NCBI GenBank assembly: GCA_050304615.1
Contig: JBNLDW010000003.1
Span: 62,001-126,000 of the forward strand
DNA length: 64,000 bases
Source of the DNA: CBFDBF01 sp050304615
Lineage (GTDB): Bacteria > Pseudomonadota > Gammaproteobacteria > Chromatiales > Chromatiaceae
Reading direction: 5' to 3'
The notes below the pieces were generated by a model. That model was not told where the DNA came from. It saw only the letters and a program-made list of their open reading frames with translations, and searched no databases. Made by a program: the position numbers and the translations under genes. The stretch's first letter is position 1; each line of letters starts with the position of its first letter. This document shows positions 35,076 through 43,185 of the stretch, one piece after another.

Positions 35076-35894
35076 GTGCACAAGATTATTTTTACCCTCG
35101 TGCTTACGACAATACTGGCATCCTGCTCAAGTACACTACATAAAAATACTATATCATCTAAAGAAAGAAAGATTTCTATTATCGGTATATGGGCAATGCT
35201 GCCTCTTCGAAACGGGATTGCCAATGTAGTTGAATTTACAAAGGAAGGCAGAAGCAATTTGCATCCGTTTAACTGCAGGAAAAATACCTCGGGTGAAGTA
35301 GAATCATCCATATACACAATCAGTGATGATGGAATGAATGTGCGTCTTGATTCAGGCGGCGAGATTCAGAACTTAAGTATCATATCGATAAATAATGACA
35401 CGATGTTTCTTGAGCAGAAGGCTGGAAACTTCTCGCTAAAATTTGCTTACGTCAGATCAGACCGCGTATCTCCCTTATGCTCTCTCTACAAGGAATCTAA
35501 GGAAGATGCATCTAAACGAACTGCATTTAATAAAACTGACTTTACTCACGACCCATGGGTTCCAGATAACCCAAATATATCTAGATACGCAGGTAAGTGG
35601 GCAGATGAAAATGGCGCAGTTCAAATTGAAGTAATTAAAGATGACAGCGGTAGATATAAAATCTACATGCATAATAATGAAAACTGGAATCATTTATATA
35701 ACAATGTTCACTGGTCTGGGGTAGAGCTACGTTTTCAATCTTTTGCTTATTCCGACAAACATGACCTATTTGATCACCCATTCCATAAATCAGGTAGCAT
35801 GATGATACTTACACCGGTTGATGACGCGAATAAGATTAAGTGGTCTTTTTATAGTGGTGCCAAACGATACGATTATATTTTGATCAGAAAATAG
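35076..35894 (+). CDS. Putative lipoprotein with lipocalin-like halves
   Basis: A 272-residue protein. The lipobox LASC at residues 14-17 after a short hydrophobic signal (IIFTLVLTTILASC) marks it as a lipoprotein. Two beta-rich segments start with similar patterns, IIGIWAMLP (about 35) and RYAGKWADENG (about 168), each suggesting a lipocalin-like GxW strand; this is a resemblance, not a family match. GTG start with AAGGAG 6 bases before it. AT-rich like the preceding gene. Function unknown. Confidence 0.65.
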   Translation: MHKIIFTLVLTTILASCSSTLHKNTISSKERKISIIGIWAMLPLRNGIANVVEFTKEGRSNLHPFNCRKNTSGEVESSIYTISDDGMNVRLDSGGEIQNLSIISINNDTMFLEQKAGNFSLKFAYVRSDRVSPLCSLYKESKEDASKRTAFNKTDFTHDPWVPDNPNISRYAGKWADENGAVQIEVIKDDSGRYKIYMHNNENWNHLYNNVHWSGVELRFQSFAYSDKHDLFDHPFHKSGSMMILTPVDDANKIKWSFYSGAKRYDYILIRK

Positions 35895-35941
35895 CTATAC
35901 CAAGTATGCAAGACAAGCATCATGGAAACCCAGAATAACTA

Positions 35942-35972
35942 GGGTCAGATACAAATTAAAGGGCTCTGACCC
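35942..35972. repeat. GGGTCAGA fold-back element 2
   Basis: GGGTCAGA (35942-35949) and TCTGACCC (35965-35972) lie 47 bases after the lipoprotein gene. The arms are 8 bp with 15 bases between. Confidence 0.65.
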
Positions 35973-36039
35973 AATTTTCCTGTTTGGTTGGACTTCTGAT
36001 GACTTAAACTGTTATGCCATATAGGCAAGGGAGAACATT

Positions 36040-37125
36040 ATGAAGGATAGCAAGCATAAACCAGATTATAATCTTACAGAGCCTGTGAAAGTCGCAGAAA
36101 AGCAGATCTGGAAATTACAACCTCAAAAACCCTTTTGGGATTCTCAACCACGAATTCTTTCCTGCGACATATGCCTACCCGCAGCAGTCCCACAGGTACA
36201 AATTATCGCCAGCAAACGAGTCGTCCAGGTAGGCGAAACTTTCAGCATTAAGGTTATCGGCAGTTCTTCAGTCGGTTTAAAATCAGTCTGGTGGTTTGGC
36301 CGTGAAACGGGGATCGTGGAAATCGACAAGGCCCATTGGCACGATTTGTCTGGTGAGATGTATCACGAAGAGATATGGACAGATATAACTATAGATCAAC
36401 CTGGTGTCTTCACATTTGGAGCGAATAGTCGTGACACTTTGTACGGGGACGAGTTGGGTGTACCCCACCAAGCCTCCGAAGGGGCTGGCATCTCTGAGTG
36501 TGTTATCGAGGTCAGGAACGACATTTCCTATGATGCGCAGGTAGACATTGTAAAGGCAGGGTACGGAAAGTCCAATGAGTGGGAGGTCTGGATGAAAAGC
36601 GCAGATGTGAGGGCGCGCTACGAGCCAGCATGGCAAAGATCCAGAAGCGTTCCAACAACTCTTAAACTTGCTTTTCGCTACGGTGGTACTCCGCTTTCCT
36701 ACAATCCCCCCTGGGAAGATGAGAATCAGCATATGAACGTTTTTGACGAGATGGCCACGTTGGCTTACCCCGGACTGGACTTCGAGTTTCTTTTCGGTGC
36801 CGATCCGGCAACCACCGACATGCTGGTGGAGGTTGGAGGGATTGGGGCCACATCGCATGCAGGTGGCAATTACGCATACCTGTATTACGAAACCATCTTC
36901 GGGCATGAGTTTGGGCACATTCTCAATATCCCTCACCATTACCCAGGGGCGGATACCAGTACAACGATTTTTATGCCACCCGGGGAGGATCACTGCGTGA
37001 TGGCACGAAACTCTAACCAATACTGTTCTGGTTGCAGAGCTGCGATGCATCTCAACCTTGATGCTGACACAAGTGTTGCACTTTCAGCAATTACTAGCGA
37101 CATCTTAAGCCGCTATCCTTACTAA
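36040..37125 (+). CDS. Metzincin-like zinc metalloprotease
   Basis: A 361-residue protein. The zinc site is HEFGHILNIPH (H289, E290, H293, H299), the long HExxHxxxxxH form of metzincins but with Asn where Gly is usual. A Met-turn candidate follows (CVM, M321), then CSGC. The N-terminal half looks beta-rich with an Ig-like feel (VQIIASKRVVQVGETFSIKVIGSS), and GVFTFGANSRDTLYGDELG. No signal peptide or membrane helix is seen, so export would need another route. GGGAGA precedes the ATG. Base composition is nearer the core genome than the two genes before it. Confidence 0.75.
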   Translation: MKDSKHKPDYNLTEPVKVAEKQIWKLQPQKPFWDSQPRILSCDICLPAAVPQVQIIASKRVVQVGETFSIKVIGSSSVGLKSVWWFGRETGIVEIDKAHWHDLSGEMYHEEIWTDITIDQPGVFTFGANSRDTLYGDELGVPHQASEGAGISECVIEVRNDISYDAQVDIVKAGYGKSNEWEVWMKSADVRARYEPAWQRSRSVPTTLKLAFRYGGTPLSYNPPWEDENQHMNVFDEMATLAYPGLDFEFLFGADPATTDMLVEVGGIGATSHAGGNYAYLYYETIFGHEFGHILNIPHHYPGADTSTTIFMPPGEDHCVMARNSNQYCSGCRAAMHLNLDADTSVALSAITSDILSRYPY

Positions 37126-37146
37126 CTTGTGGTCAACCGGGGCAGG

Positions 37147-37226
37147 AATAAGTGGGGTCAGATGAAACTTAAGTAAGTTGAATTCATCCAATACTCATCA
37201 TAATGTTTCATCTGACCCCACTTATT
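37147..37226. repeat. GGGTCAGA fold-back element 3, 22-bp perfect arms
   Basis: The arm at 37147-37168 (AATAAGTGGGGTCAGATGAA + AC) is matched exactly in reverse by 37205-37226, with 36 bases between. It begins 22 bases after the protease gene and ends 3 bases before the right inverted-repeat arm. Confidence 0.85.
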
Positions 37227-37228
37227 TG

Positions 37229-37293
37229 GAGTACCGGAACCGATACAGGATTAGGCCCAAAGGACAAGTCGTGGAGTATCTTTTTCTTTCGCC
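37229..37293. repeat. Right arm of the compound inverted repeat
   Basis: 37229-37263 is the exact reverse complement of 33724-33758 (35 bp) and 37265-37293 matches 33611-33639 in reverse with one mismatch. The arms point towards each other across 3.5 kb. No target-site duplication is visible outside the arms. Confidence 0.85.
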
Positions 37294-37308
37294 CATAGAA
37301 TCTAGACT

Positions 37309-37327
37309 CCCCTGCTAGCGGGGGAGG
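37309..37327. repeat. Degenerate copy of the GGGGAGGG palindromic repeat
   Basis: CCCCTGCTAGCGGGGGAGG shares the GCTAGC-centred palindrome of 33464-33502. It lies just outside the right arm, as copy 1 lies outside the left arm. Confidence 0.5.
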
Positions 37328-37363
37328 TAGTGTATGGAAGTAACGATAGAGGGCGTAGCCCGC

Positions 37364-38437
37364 TTAGCTTACCCGCTCCTTCAGCGGCTGCTCCAGCTTG
37401 TTACTCATATCGCGTAGCAGCTCTTCGGTATCTTCCCAGCCGATGCAGGCATCGGTCACTGAGACCCCATACTTCAGCTTGTTGAGGTCTGCGGGGATTG
37501 GTTGATTGCCTGCATGCAGACTGCTCTCCAGCATAATACCTATGATAGATTTATTGCCTGCCACTATCTGCTGGGTCACGCTCTCTCCTACCTTGAGCTG
37601 TAGCTCTGGCTGCTTGCTGGAGTTGCCGTGGCTACAATCGACCATGATATTCTCTGGCAGACCGGCCTTGCGCAGTGCCTCTTCACATTGGGCAATATGC
37701 TCGGCATCGTAGTTTGGTTGCTCTCCACCGCCACGCAATATTACATGGCCGCAGATATTCCCAGTGGTCTTCACTACCGTCACCTGACCCTGCTGGTTTA
37801 TACCTAGAAAGTTGTGCGGTTGAGAGACAGAGTGGAGTGCATTGATAGCAACTGCCAGCCCTCCATCGGTGCCATTCTTGAACCCTACCGGCATGGAGAG
37901 GCCGCTGGCCATCTCCCGATGGGTCTGTGATTCGGTGGTACGTGCCCCGATAGCGGCCCAGGCAAACAGATCAGAGAGATACTGTGGGCTGATTGGATCC
38001 AACGCCTCGGTAGCCGCTGGTAACCCAAGTTCGGCCAACCACAACAACAGCTGACGCGCCTTGTGCAGACCCTCTTCAATGCGGAAGGAGTCATCCATGT
38101 AGGGGTCATTGATCAATCCCTTCCAACCAACCGTGGTACGCGGCTTCTCAAAATAGATCCGCATGACTATGTAGAGGCTGTCCGCTAGCTCTTCCCGTAG
38201 CCCCTGCAGCCGTTCAGCGTACTCTCGGGCAGCATCCACATCGTGGATTGAGCATGGCCCGGCAACCACCAGCAGGCGATGATCCTTACCGCTGAGAATG
38301 TTCTTGATGGTCTGGCGTGCCTGCCACACCGTATCTTCGCCCTTTGTAGAGTTTGGAAGATGGCGCTTTAGCTCCGCTGGCGCAATCAGAATGCGTTCAG
38401 CGGCAACATTGGTATTGTATAGTTCGTGTCTGCTCAT
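37364..38437 (-). CDS. 3-deoxy-7-phosphoheptulonate synthase (class I DAHP synthase)
   Basis: First enzyme of the shikimate pathway, joining PEP and erythrose-4-phosphate. From ATG 38437 it has 357 residues, the size of E. coli AroF/G/H; the longer upstream reading is not native. Marks are VVAGPCSIHD, FEKPRTTVGWKGLINDP, GARTTESQTHREMASGLS, GFKNGTDG and DCSHGNSSKQP. Which amino acid inhibits it cannot be told. It lies 41 bases after bioD on the same strand and may be read from the bio operon. Confidence 0.95.
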   Translation of the reverse strand: MSRHELYNTNVAAERILIAPAELKRHLPNSTKGEDTVWQARQTIKNILSGKDHRLLVVAGPCSIHDVDAAREYAERLQGLREELADSLYIVMRIYFEKPRTTVGWKGLINDPYMDDSFRIEEGLHKARQLLLWLAELGLPAATEALDPISPQYLSDLFAWAAIGARTTESQTHREMASGLSMPVGFKNGTDGGLAVAINALHSVSQPHNFLGINQQGQVTVVKTTGNICGHVILRGGGEQPNYDAEHIAQCEEALRKAGLPENIMVDCSHGNSSKQPELQLKVGESVTQQIVAGNKSIIGIMLESSLHAGNQPIPADLNKLKYGVSVTDACIGWEDTEELLRDMSNKLEQPLKERVS

Positions 38438-38478
38438 AACGGTTTCTGGGGAGTGGAAAACCAAGTATTGTACGGCGT

Positions 38479-39150
38479 TTACTGGGGCAGAGAAAGTCTG
38501 GAGGCTATCGCAGCTGTGGTAACCGGCTCTAGGTAGGGGATTGTGCCGATACATGGGGCCTGGATATGCTGCTCCAAGGTGGCAATATTGCCCGCTATCT
38601 CCGCCATATCCGGGACGACCTGATTGGCTACCCAACCTGCCAGTTGCAGCCCGCTAGAGCAGATCGCTGTAGCACTCAACAGGGCATGATTGATACACCC
38701 AAGGCGTAGCCCAACCACCAAGATCACCGGTAGGCCGAGGGTGGATGCCAGCGCTGCCACATCCCCATCTGGCCCCAAGGGGACGCGCCACCCACCTACC
38801 CCTTCAACCAGCACCATATCTGCCTGGGAGACCAACTCCTGGTAGCAGGCATCTATCTGCTGGAACCGAATTTCCTCCCCCTGCTGCTGCGCCGCTAGAT
38901 GGGGGGCTATGGCTGGGAGATAGGTATAGGGGTTGACCGTGGCATATGGTAGCTGCTGTGAACCAGCCTGCTGAATTCGTAGGGCATCATCGTTGCGCAG
39001 CCCCTGTGCCGTTTCGACTGCCCCTGAGGCGACCGGCTTCATCCCCAATATGGTTACGCCCTGCGCCTGTAGTAGCCGCATCAGACCGAGAGTGATCTCG
39101 GTCTTACCGCACCCGGTGTCGGTGCCGGTGATGAAGTAGCCTGCTGCCAT
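38479..39150 (-). CDS. bioD: Dethiobiotin synthetase
   Basis: ATP-dependent carboxylase that closes the ureido ring of dethiobiotin. It has 223 residues. The P-loop is GTDTGCGKTE near the N-terminus, followed by GMKPVASGA, VEGVGGWRVPL and LRLGCINHALL. It follows bioC by 4 bases. Confidence 0.96.
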   Translation of the reverse strand: MAAGYFITGTDTGCGKTEITLGLMRLLQAQGVTILGMKPVASGAVETAQGLRNDDALRIQQAGSQQLPYATVNPYTYLPAIAPHLAAQQQGEEIRFQQIDACYQELVSQADMVLVEGVGGWRVPLGPDGDVAALASTLGLPVILVVGLRLGCINHALLSATAICSSGLQLAGWVANQVVPDMAEIAGNIATLEQHIQAPCIGTIPYLEPVTTAAIASRLSLPQ

Positions 39151-39154
39151 AGGG

Positions 39155-39982
39155 TTACCTGATATCGTCCAGTGAGACCGTTACTGAGTTCTGCTGTGGG
39201 GCCCAGGCGTGACCATAGACCACCTCATAGCTGGCTGGCAGCACTCCATCCACTCGAAACTGCTCATAGGCATGCTGCATCGCCGCCATCCGCCCCTTGC
39301 CGGTGAGGCCGCGCTGTCGGTCGACAGTGACATTGTGCGCCCCTAGTACCTTTAGATCACGCATCAACCCTTCGACCCGATCGTAAGTGAGGGTCATGCG
39401 ATCTACATCCATGACTGGCTCAGCAAAACCCGCCTGAACCAGCATATCCCCTATATTGTGCATATCGAGAAAGCTGCTGACATGGCTACCACCATCTACA
39501 CTGCCCCACGCCGCCCGCAACTCCAGCAGGGTATCTGGTCCAAAGGTAGTGAACATCAGGAGTCCGCCCGGCCGTAGTATACGGCGGAGCTCACAGATGG
39601 TCTGTTCCAGGTCATTGCTCCACTGCAGGGCCAGGTTGGAGTAGATAAGATCAACCGTACTGTCTGCCAGGGGGGTCTGCTCAAGATCACCACAGATACG
39701 GCCTAGACCGTCCAGCTGCGGACGCTGCAGCATCGGCAGGGCGAAATCGAGGGCGATCACCTCCGCCTGCTGGTATTGATCGGCCAGGGCAACTGTAGCA
39801 ACTCCGGTGCCCGCACCCAGGTCCAGTATCCGTGCCGGCACCATCTTTATCCACTGTAGCCGCTCGAGCATACGCCGTCCGACCTCCTGCTGCAGCACTG
39901 CCACATCATCGTAGCTATCGGCCGCCCTGGAGAAGGCGCGACGCGCCTGACGTTTGTCTATTTTTATACTAGGTTCACTCAT
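39155..39982 (-). CDS. bioC: Malonyl-ACP O-methyltransferase BioC
   Basis: SAM-dependent enzyme that masks malonyl-ACP as its methyl ester so that the pimelate moiety can be built. It has 275 residues. Marks are KRQARRAFSRAADSYDDVAVLQQEVGRRM, SAM motif ILDLGAGTGVATVAL and SNLALQWSNDL. A 149-base repeat-filled gap separates it from bioH upstream in the operon. Confidence 0.95.
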   Translation of the reverse strand: MSEPSIKIDKRQARRAFSRAADSYDDVAVLQQEVGRRMLERLQWIKMVPARILDLGAGTGVATVALADQYQQAEVIALDFALPMLQRPQLDGLGRICGDLEQTPLADSTVDLIYSNLALQWSNDLEQTICELRRILRPGGLLMFTTFGPDTLLELRAAWGSVDGGSHVSSFLDMHNIGDMLVQAGFAEPVMDVDRMTLTYDRVEGLMRDLKVLGAHNVTVDRQRGLTGKGRMAAMQHAYEQFRVDGVLPASYEVVYGHAWAPQQNSVTVSLDDIR

Positions 39983-40002
39983 ATCAATACTCTTGAATTA
40001 CT

Positions 40003-40082
40003 CCCCTTTGCACTCCCCCTCCTAGCCTCCCCCACCAGTGGGGGAGGGACGGTGGTATCCCATCCACACTAGTGCAAAGGGG
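40003..40082. repeat. Inverted repeat in the bioC-bioH gap
   Basis: CCCCTTTGCACT (40003-40014) is matched by AGTGCAAAGGGG (40071-40082). Between them is a degenerate, reversed copy of the GGGGAGGG palindromic repeat (40011-40049). With the copy at 40107-40145 it makes the whole bioC-bioH gap repeat DNA. Confidence 0.65.
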
Positions 40083-40106
40083 GAACGATAGGACAACCAC
40101 TGTACT

Positions 40107-40145
40107 GTCCCCTCCCCACTGGTGGGGAGGGTTAGGGTGGGGAGT
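40107..40145. repeat. 39-bp dispersed palindromic repeat, copy 2
   Basis: Matches 33464-33502 at 36 of 39 positions. It reaches into the 3' end of bioH: bases 40132-40143 are the last three sense codons (Ser-Pro-Pro) and the stop of that gene. Confidence 0.75.
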
Positions 40146-40905
40146 CAATAAAACCAGCCACCTGCTCACGGCAATAATCTGGATGGGAGAGGAATGGGGT
40201 ATGGGCCGCCCCCTCTACTATCTTGATCACACCATCCGCTAGCAGTCGCTGCAGCTCCTTGCCCAGCACCGCCGGTACCAAAGTGTCACGCTCACCCAGC
40301 AGCCAAAGCGACGGACAGGTAATCAATTGCAGTTGATCGCGCAGATCCACACTCAACAGCAATTGCAATCCGGTCTCCAGGGCAGCTGCGGATGGAACCG
40401 GCCGCTCGGCCAGTTGCTGGCGCAGGCCGCGCAGCAGACTGCGCGCCTCACTATCCCCCTGCAGCTGAAGTGCAAGGAAACGGCCCAGGGTCTGTTGGTG
40501 GTCCCGCTCCAACTCCTGGGCAAACTGCTGCAACACCTCTGCTGCAATGGCGCAATCCCAACCATCTGCACGAATAAATCTTGGCGTACCGGCAAGCGTC
40601 ACCAGCCCGGAGAGCCGTTGCGGTGCCACCACTGCCGCCCGCTGTGCCAACATGGAACCGAGGGACCAGCCGATCCATACCGCCTGTTCCGGGGCCACCG
40701 CCAGCACCATCTCCACCCACTCATCCAGCGACGACATTTCGGGGGTGTAGTCGCTCTCACCGTGACCCGGGAGATCAACCAGTGTCACCCTGTACCCCTG
40801 CGCCAGAGAGTCGGCAAACGCGCCCCAGATGGCACTATTCATGCCCCACCCATGCAGTAGCAGCAGTTCCCTTCCCTCTCCACTGGTGGTGGTATGGAGT
40901 CTCAT
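40132..40905 (-). CDS. bioH: Pimeloyl-ACP methyl ester carboxylesterase BioH
   Basis: Alpha/beta hydrolase that removes the methyl group from pimeloyl-ACP methyl ester, ending pimelate synthesis. It has 257 residues. Marks are LLLHGWGMNSAIWGAFAD, nucleophile elbow IGWSLGSMLA, LLGERDTLVP and the catalytic His in EGAAHTPFLSHP. The stop codon and the last three residues are supplied by a dispersed repeat, so the native tail has been replaced, without touching the catalytic parts. It overlaps bioF by 4 bases. Confidence 0.95.
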   Translation of the reverse strand: MRLHTTTSGEGRELLLLHGWGMNSAIWGAFADSLAQGYRVTLVDLPGHGESDYTPEMSSLDEWVEMVLAVAPEQAVWIGWSLGSMLAQRAAVVAPQRLSGLVTLAGTPRFIRADGWDCAIAAEVLQQFAQELERDHQQTLGRFLALQLQGDSEARSLLRGLRQQLAERPVPSAAALETGLQLLLSVDLRDQLQLITCPSLWLLGERDTLVPAVLGKELQRLLADGVIKIVEGAAHTPFLSHPDYCREQVAGFIDSPP

Positions 40906-42053
40906 CTCTTGAGCTGCGTCAATGCCTGCAGCAGCCGCTCCAACTGTTCATCGCTATGGCTGCAAGAGAGGGTGATGCGCAGGCGGGCACTCCCCTCAGG
41001 GACGGTTGGAGGACGAATCGCCGTGGCCAATATCCCCTCATCCTGAAGCTGGCCGCTCCAGGCCAGCGCCTGCTCTGAACTACCGGCCACGATCGGCTGA
41101 ATCGGGGTAGTCGACTCCATCAGTGGCAGGCCCAGTTGTTCCACTCCGGCACGAAAACGCTGGATCAACTCCTGCAGCCGCTCCCGCCGCCAGGACTCCT
41201 CTTGTACCAGCCGGAGAGAGACCCTGGTCGCTGCAGCAACTGCCGGCGGCATGGCCGTTGTATATATGTAGCTGCGAGCCTGCTGGATCAGGGTCTCGAT
41301 CAACTCCTCAGAGCCGGCGACGAAGGCACCAAAGGTACCCAGTGCCTTGCCCAGGGTACCCATCAGGATCGGCACCTCATCTACCCCTAAAGAGAGATGT
41401 TCCAGGCTACCCGCCCCATTCTTTCCCAGCACACCAATGCCATGGGCATCATCCACCAGCAGCCATGCCGCCCTCTCTGCACAGATCTCGACCAGCTGCG
41501 TCAAAGGTGCAATATCTCCATCCATGCTAAAGACACCGTCCACCGCCACCATGGCCTCGCCGCTATCCTGAGACTCCATCTGCTGCGTCAAGGCCTCCAT
41601 GTCAGAGTGGGCGAAGCGTTTGAAATTGGCCCGTGACAGTAATCCACCATCAATAAGAGATGCATGGTTGAGGCGGTCTTCATATATGCTGTCACCCCGT
41701 CCCAGCAGGGCCGTAACCACCCCCTGATTAGCCATATATCCGGTGGAAAACAGCAGCGCCCGTGGGCGCCCGGTAAACTCGGCCAACTCCTCCTCCAGGG
41801 CATGATGCACAGAGGTGTGGCCGCTAACCAGATGCGATGCACCGCTACCAACGCCCCAACGCTCTGCCCCCTGCTGTAGTGCCGCGATCACCTGCGGATG
41901 GTTGGCCAGACCAAGATAGTCGTTACTACAAAAGCCCAGCATCGGTCTGCCATCCACTATGAGCTCGGTGTCCTGAGCAGTGGACACAACCATGCGACGG
42001 CGATATAGATGTTCGCCCTTGCGCCTATCCAGCTCTGGTCGGAGTGGCTTCAT
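40902..42053 (-). CDS. bioF: 8-amino-7-oxononanoate synthase
   Basis: PLP enzyme joining pimeloyl-ACP and alanine. It has 383 residues. Marks are FCSNDYLGLANHP, GSGASHLVSGHT, VDDAHGIGVLGKNGAGS and the PLP lysine in MGTLGKALGTFGAFV. It lies 19 bases after bioB. Confidence 0.97.
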   Translation of the reverse strand: MKPLRPELDRRKGEHLYRRRMVVSTAQDTELIVDGRPMLGFCSNDYLGLANHPQVIAALQQGAERWGVGSGASHLVSGHTSVHHALEEELAEFTGRPRALLFSTGYMANQGVVTALLGRGDSIYEDRLNHASLIDGGLLSRANFKRFAHSDMEALTQQMESQDSGEAMVAVDGVFSMDGDIAPLTQLVEICAERAAWLLVDDAHGIGVLGKNGAGSLEHLSLGVDEVPILMGTLGKALGTFGAFVAGSEELIETLIQQARSYIYTTAMPPAVAAATRVSLRLVQEESWRRERLQELIQRFRAGVEQLGLPLMESTTPIQPIVAGSSEQALAWSGQLQDEGILATAIRPPTVPEGSARLRITLSCSHSDEQLERLLQALTQLKR

Positions 42054-42072
42054 AATATAGCTCCGACCGGTA

Positions 42073-43080
42073 TCAGGCCTGGGTGCTATCTACACTGCTG
42101 CCAAGATTAAGGCTCGGATGCTTTTTCCGCTGTTCGAACTGTATCCCCAGACGCTCAAGCAGCTCACGATCTCTATCGGCATCTGGATTGTCGGTGGTAA
42201 GCAGGCGCTCACCATAGAAGATAGAGTTGGCACCGGCCAGAAAACAGAGCGCCTGCATCTGGTCGTTCATCTCGCTACGCCCAGCTGAGAGCCGCACATT
42301 GGATTTTGGCATCATGATACGGGCGACGGCGATCACCCGCACAAACTCGAACGGGTCTAACTCTGCGGCACCATACAGTGGGGTGCCCTCCACCTGTACC
42401 AACATATTTATAGGTACAGAGGTCGGGTGTCTGGGCAGATTGGCCAGCTCCCGCAGCATCGAGGCGCGGTCCCGGCGCGACTCACCCATGCCCAGGATAC
42501 CGCCGCTACAGGTATTGATGCCTTGAGCACGCACATGCTCAAGAGTCTTTAAGCGATCCTGGTAGGTACGGGTGGTAACCACCTTACCGTAAAACTCGGG
42601 GGAGGTATCCAGATTGTGGTTGTAGTAGTTGAGTCCAACCTCCCCCAGGCGGGCGGCCTGCTCTGCGGTGAGCATGCCGAGGGTGACGCAACTCTCCATG
42701 TCGAGTTCATGCACCGCCTCGATCATCTCTATGACCCGCTCCAGATTATTATCGGTGGGATTGCGCCATGCCGCCCCCATGCAAAAACGGGTGGCACCTT
42801 TCTCTTTTGCTGCCTGGGCGGCCTTTACCACATCATCCAGCGGCAGCAGCCTCTCTGGCTCTAGATCGGCCGAGTGCTTGGCGCTCTGTGAGCAGTAGCC
42901 ACAATCCTCCGCACAGGAGCCGGTCTTGATGCTGAGCAGAGAACTCACCTGGACGCTATTGGGGTCAAAATTCTCCCGGTGGATGGATTGGGCCTTGAAT
43001 ATCAGGTCATTGAAGGGCAGATCCAGTAGGTCCTCGATCTCACCTATCTCCCAGTCATGGCGTAGCTTCTGGTCACTCAT
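42073..43080 (-). CDS. bioB: Biotin synthase
   Basis: Radical SAM enzyme that inserts sulfur into dethiobiotin. It has 335 residues. The radical SAM cysteines C56, C60 and C63 are in SCAEDCGYCSQS; the second cluster region has ESCVTLGMLT, NLDTSPEFY, CSGGILGMGES and SAGRSEM. First gene of bioB-F-H-C-D. bioA is not in the window. Confidence 0.97.
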   Translation of the reverse strand: MSDQKLRHDWEIGEIEDLLDLPFNDLIFKAQSIHRENFDPNSVQVSSLLSIKTGSCAEDCGYCSQSAKHSADLEPERLLPLDDVVKAAQAAKEKGATRFCMGAAWRNPTDNNLERVIEMIEAVHELDMESCVTLGMLTAEQAARLGEVGLNYYNHNLDTSPEFYGKVVTTRTYQDRLKTLEHVRAQGINTCSGGILGMGESRRDRASMLRELANLPRHPTSVPINMLVQVEGTPLYGAAELDPFEFVRVIAVARIMMPKSNVRLSAGRSEMNDQMQALCFLAGANSIFYGERLLTTDNPDADRDRELLERLGIQFEQRKKHPSLNLGSSVDSTQA

Positions 43081-43131
43081 AATATCTGGCCCTTGGATTC
43101 AAATCAGGTGTACACTCCCACCAACCCGCTA

Positions 43132-43159
43132 ATAGTAAGGAAAGCGGCGCGCCTGTCAA
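43132..43159 (-). promoter_or_regulatory. bioB promoter
   Basis: On the minus strand a perfect -35 TTGACA (43159-43154) is followed after 16 bases by TACTAT (43137-43132). It reads into bioB, whose start is at 43080. The -35 box is inside the BirA-type operator. Confidence 0.7.
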
Positions 43160-43185
43160 CCGAGAAGGATCTCTATGGTTTACAA
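43153..43185. promoter_or_regulatory. BirA-type biotin operator
   Basis: CTGTCAACC (43153-43161), 15 bases, GGTTTACAA (43177-43185). This matches the proteobacterial BirA operator TTGTAAACC-N15/16-GGTTTACAA with two differences, both in the left half. It covers the -35 box of the bioB promoter, so biotin-bound BirA should repress the operon. It also covers the comF start codon (43175-43177). Confidence 0.75.

Noticed and set aside
34943..37226. Integron gene-cassette array with attC sites
   Set aside because: The gene-plus-palindrome layout recalls cassettes, but I see no paired RYYYAAC/GTTRRRY core sites, no integrase gene, and the palindromes share GGGTCAGA instead.
33611..37293. Classical composite transposon or insertion sequence
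   Set aside because: No transposase is encoded between the arms and no target-site duplication is visible outside them.
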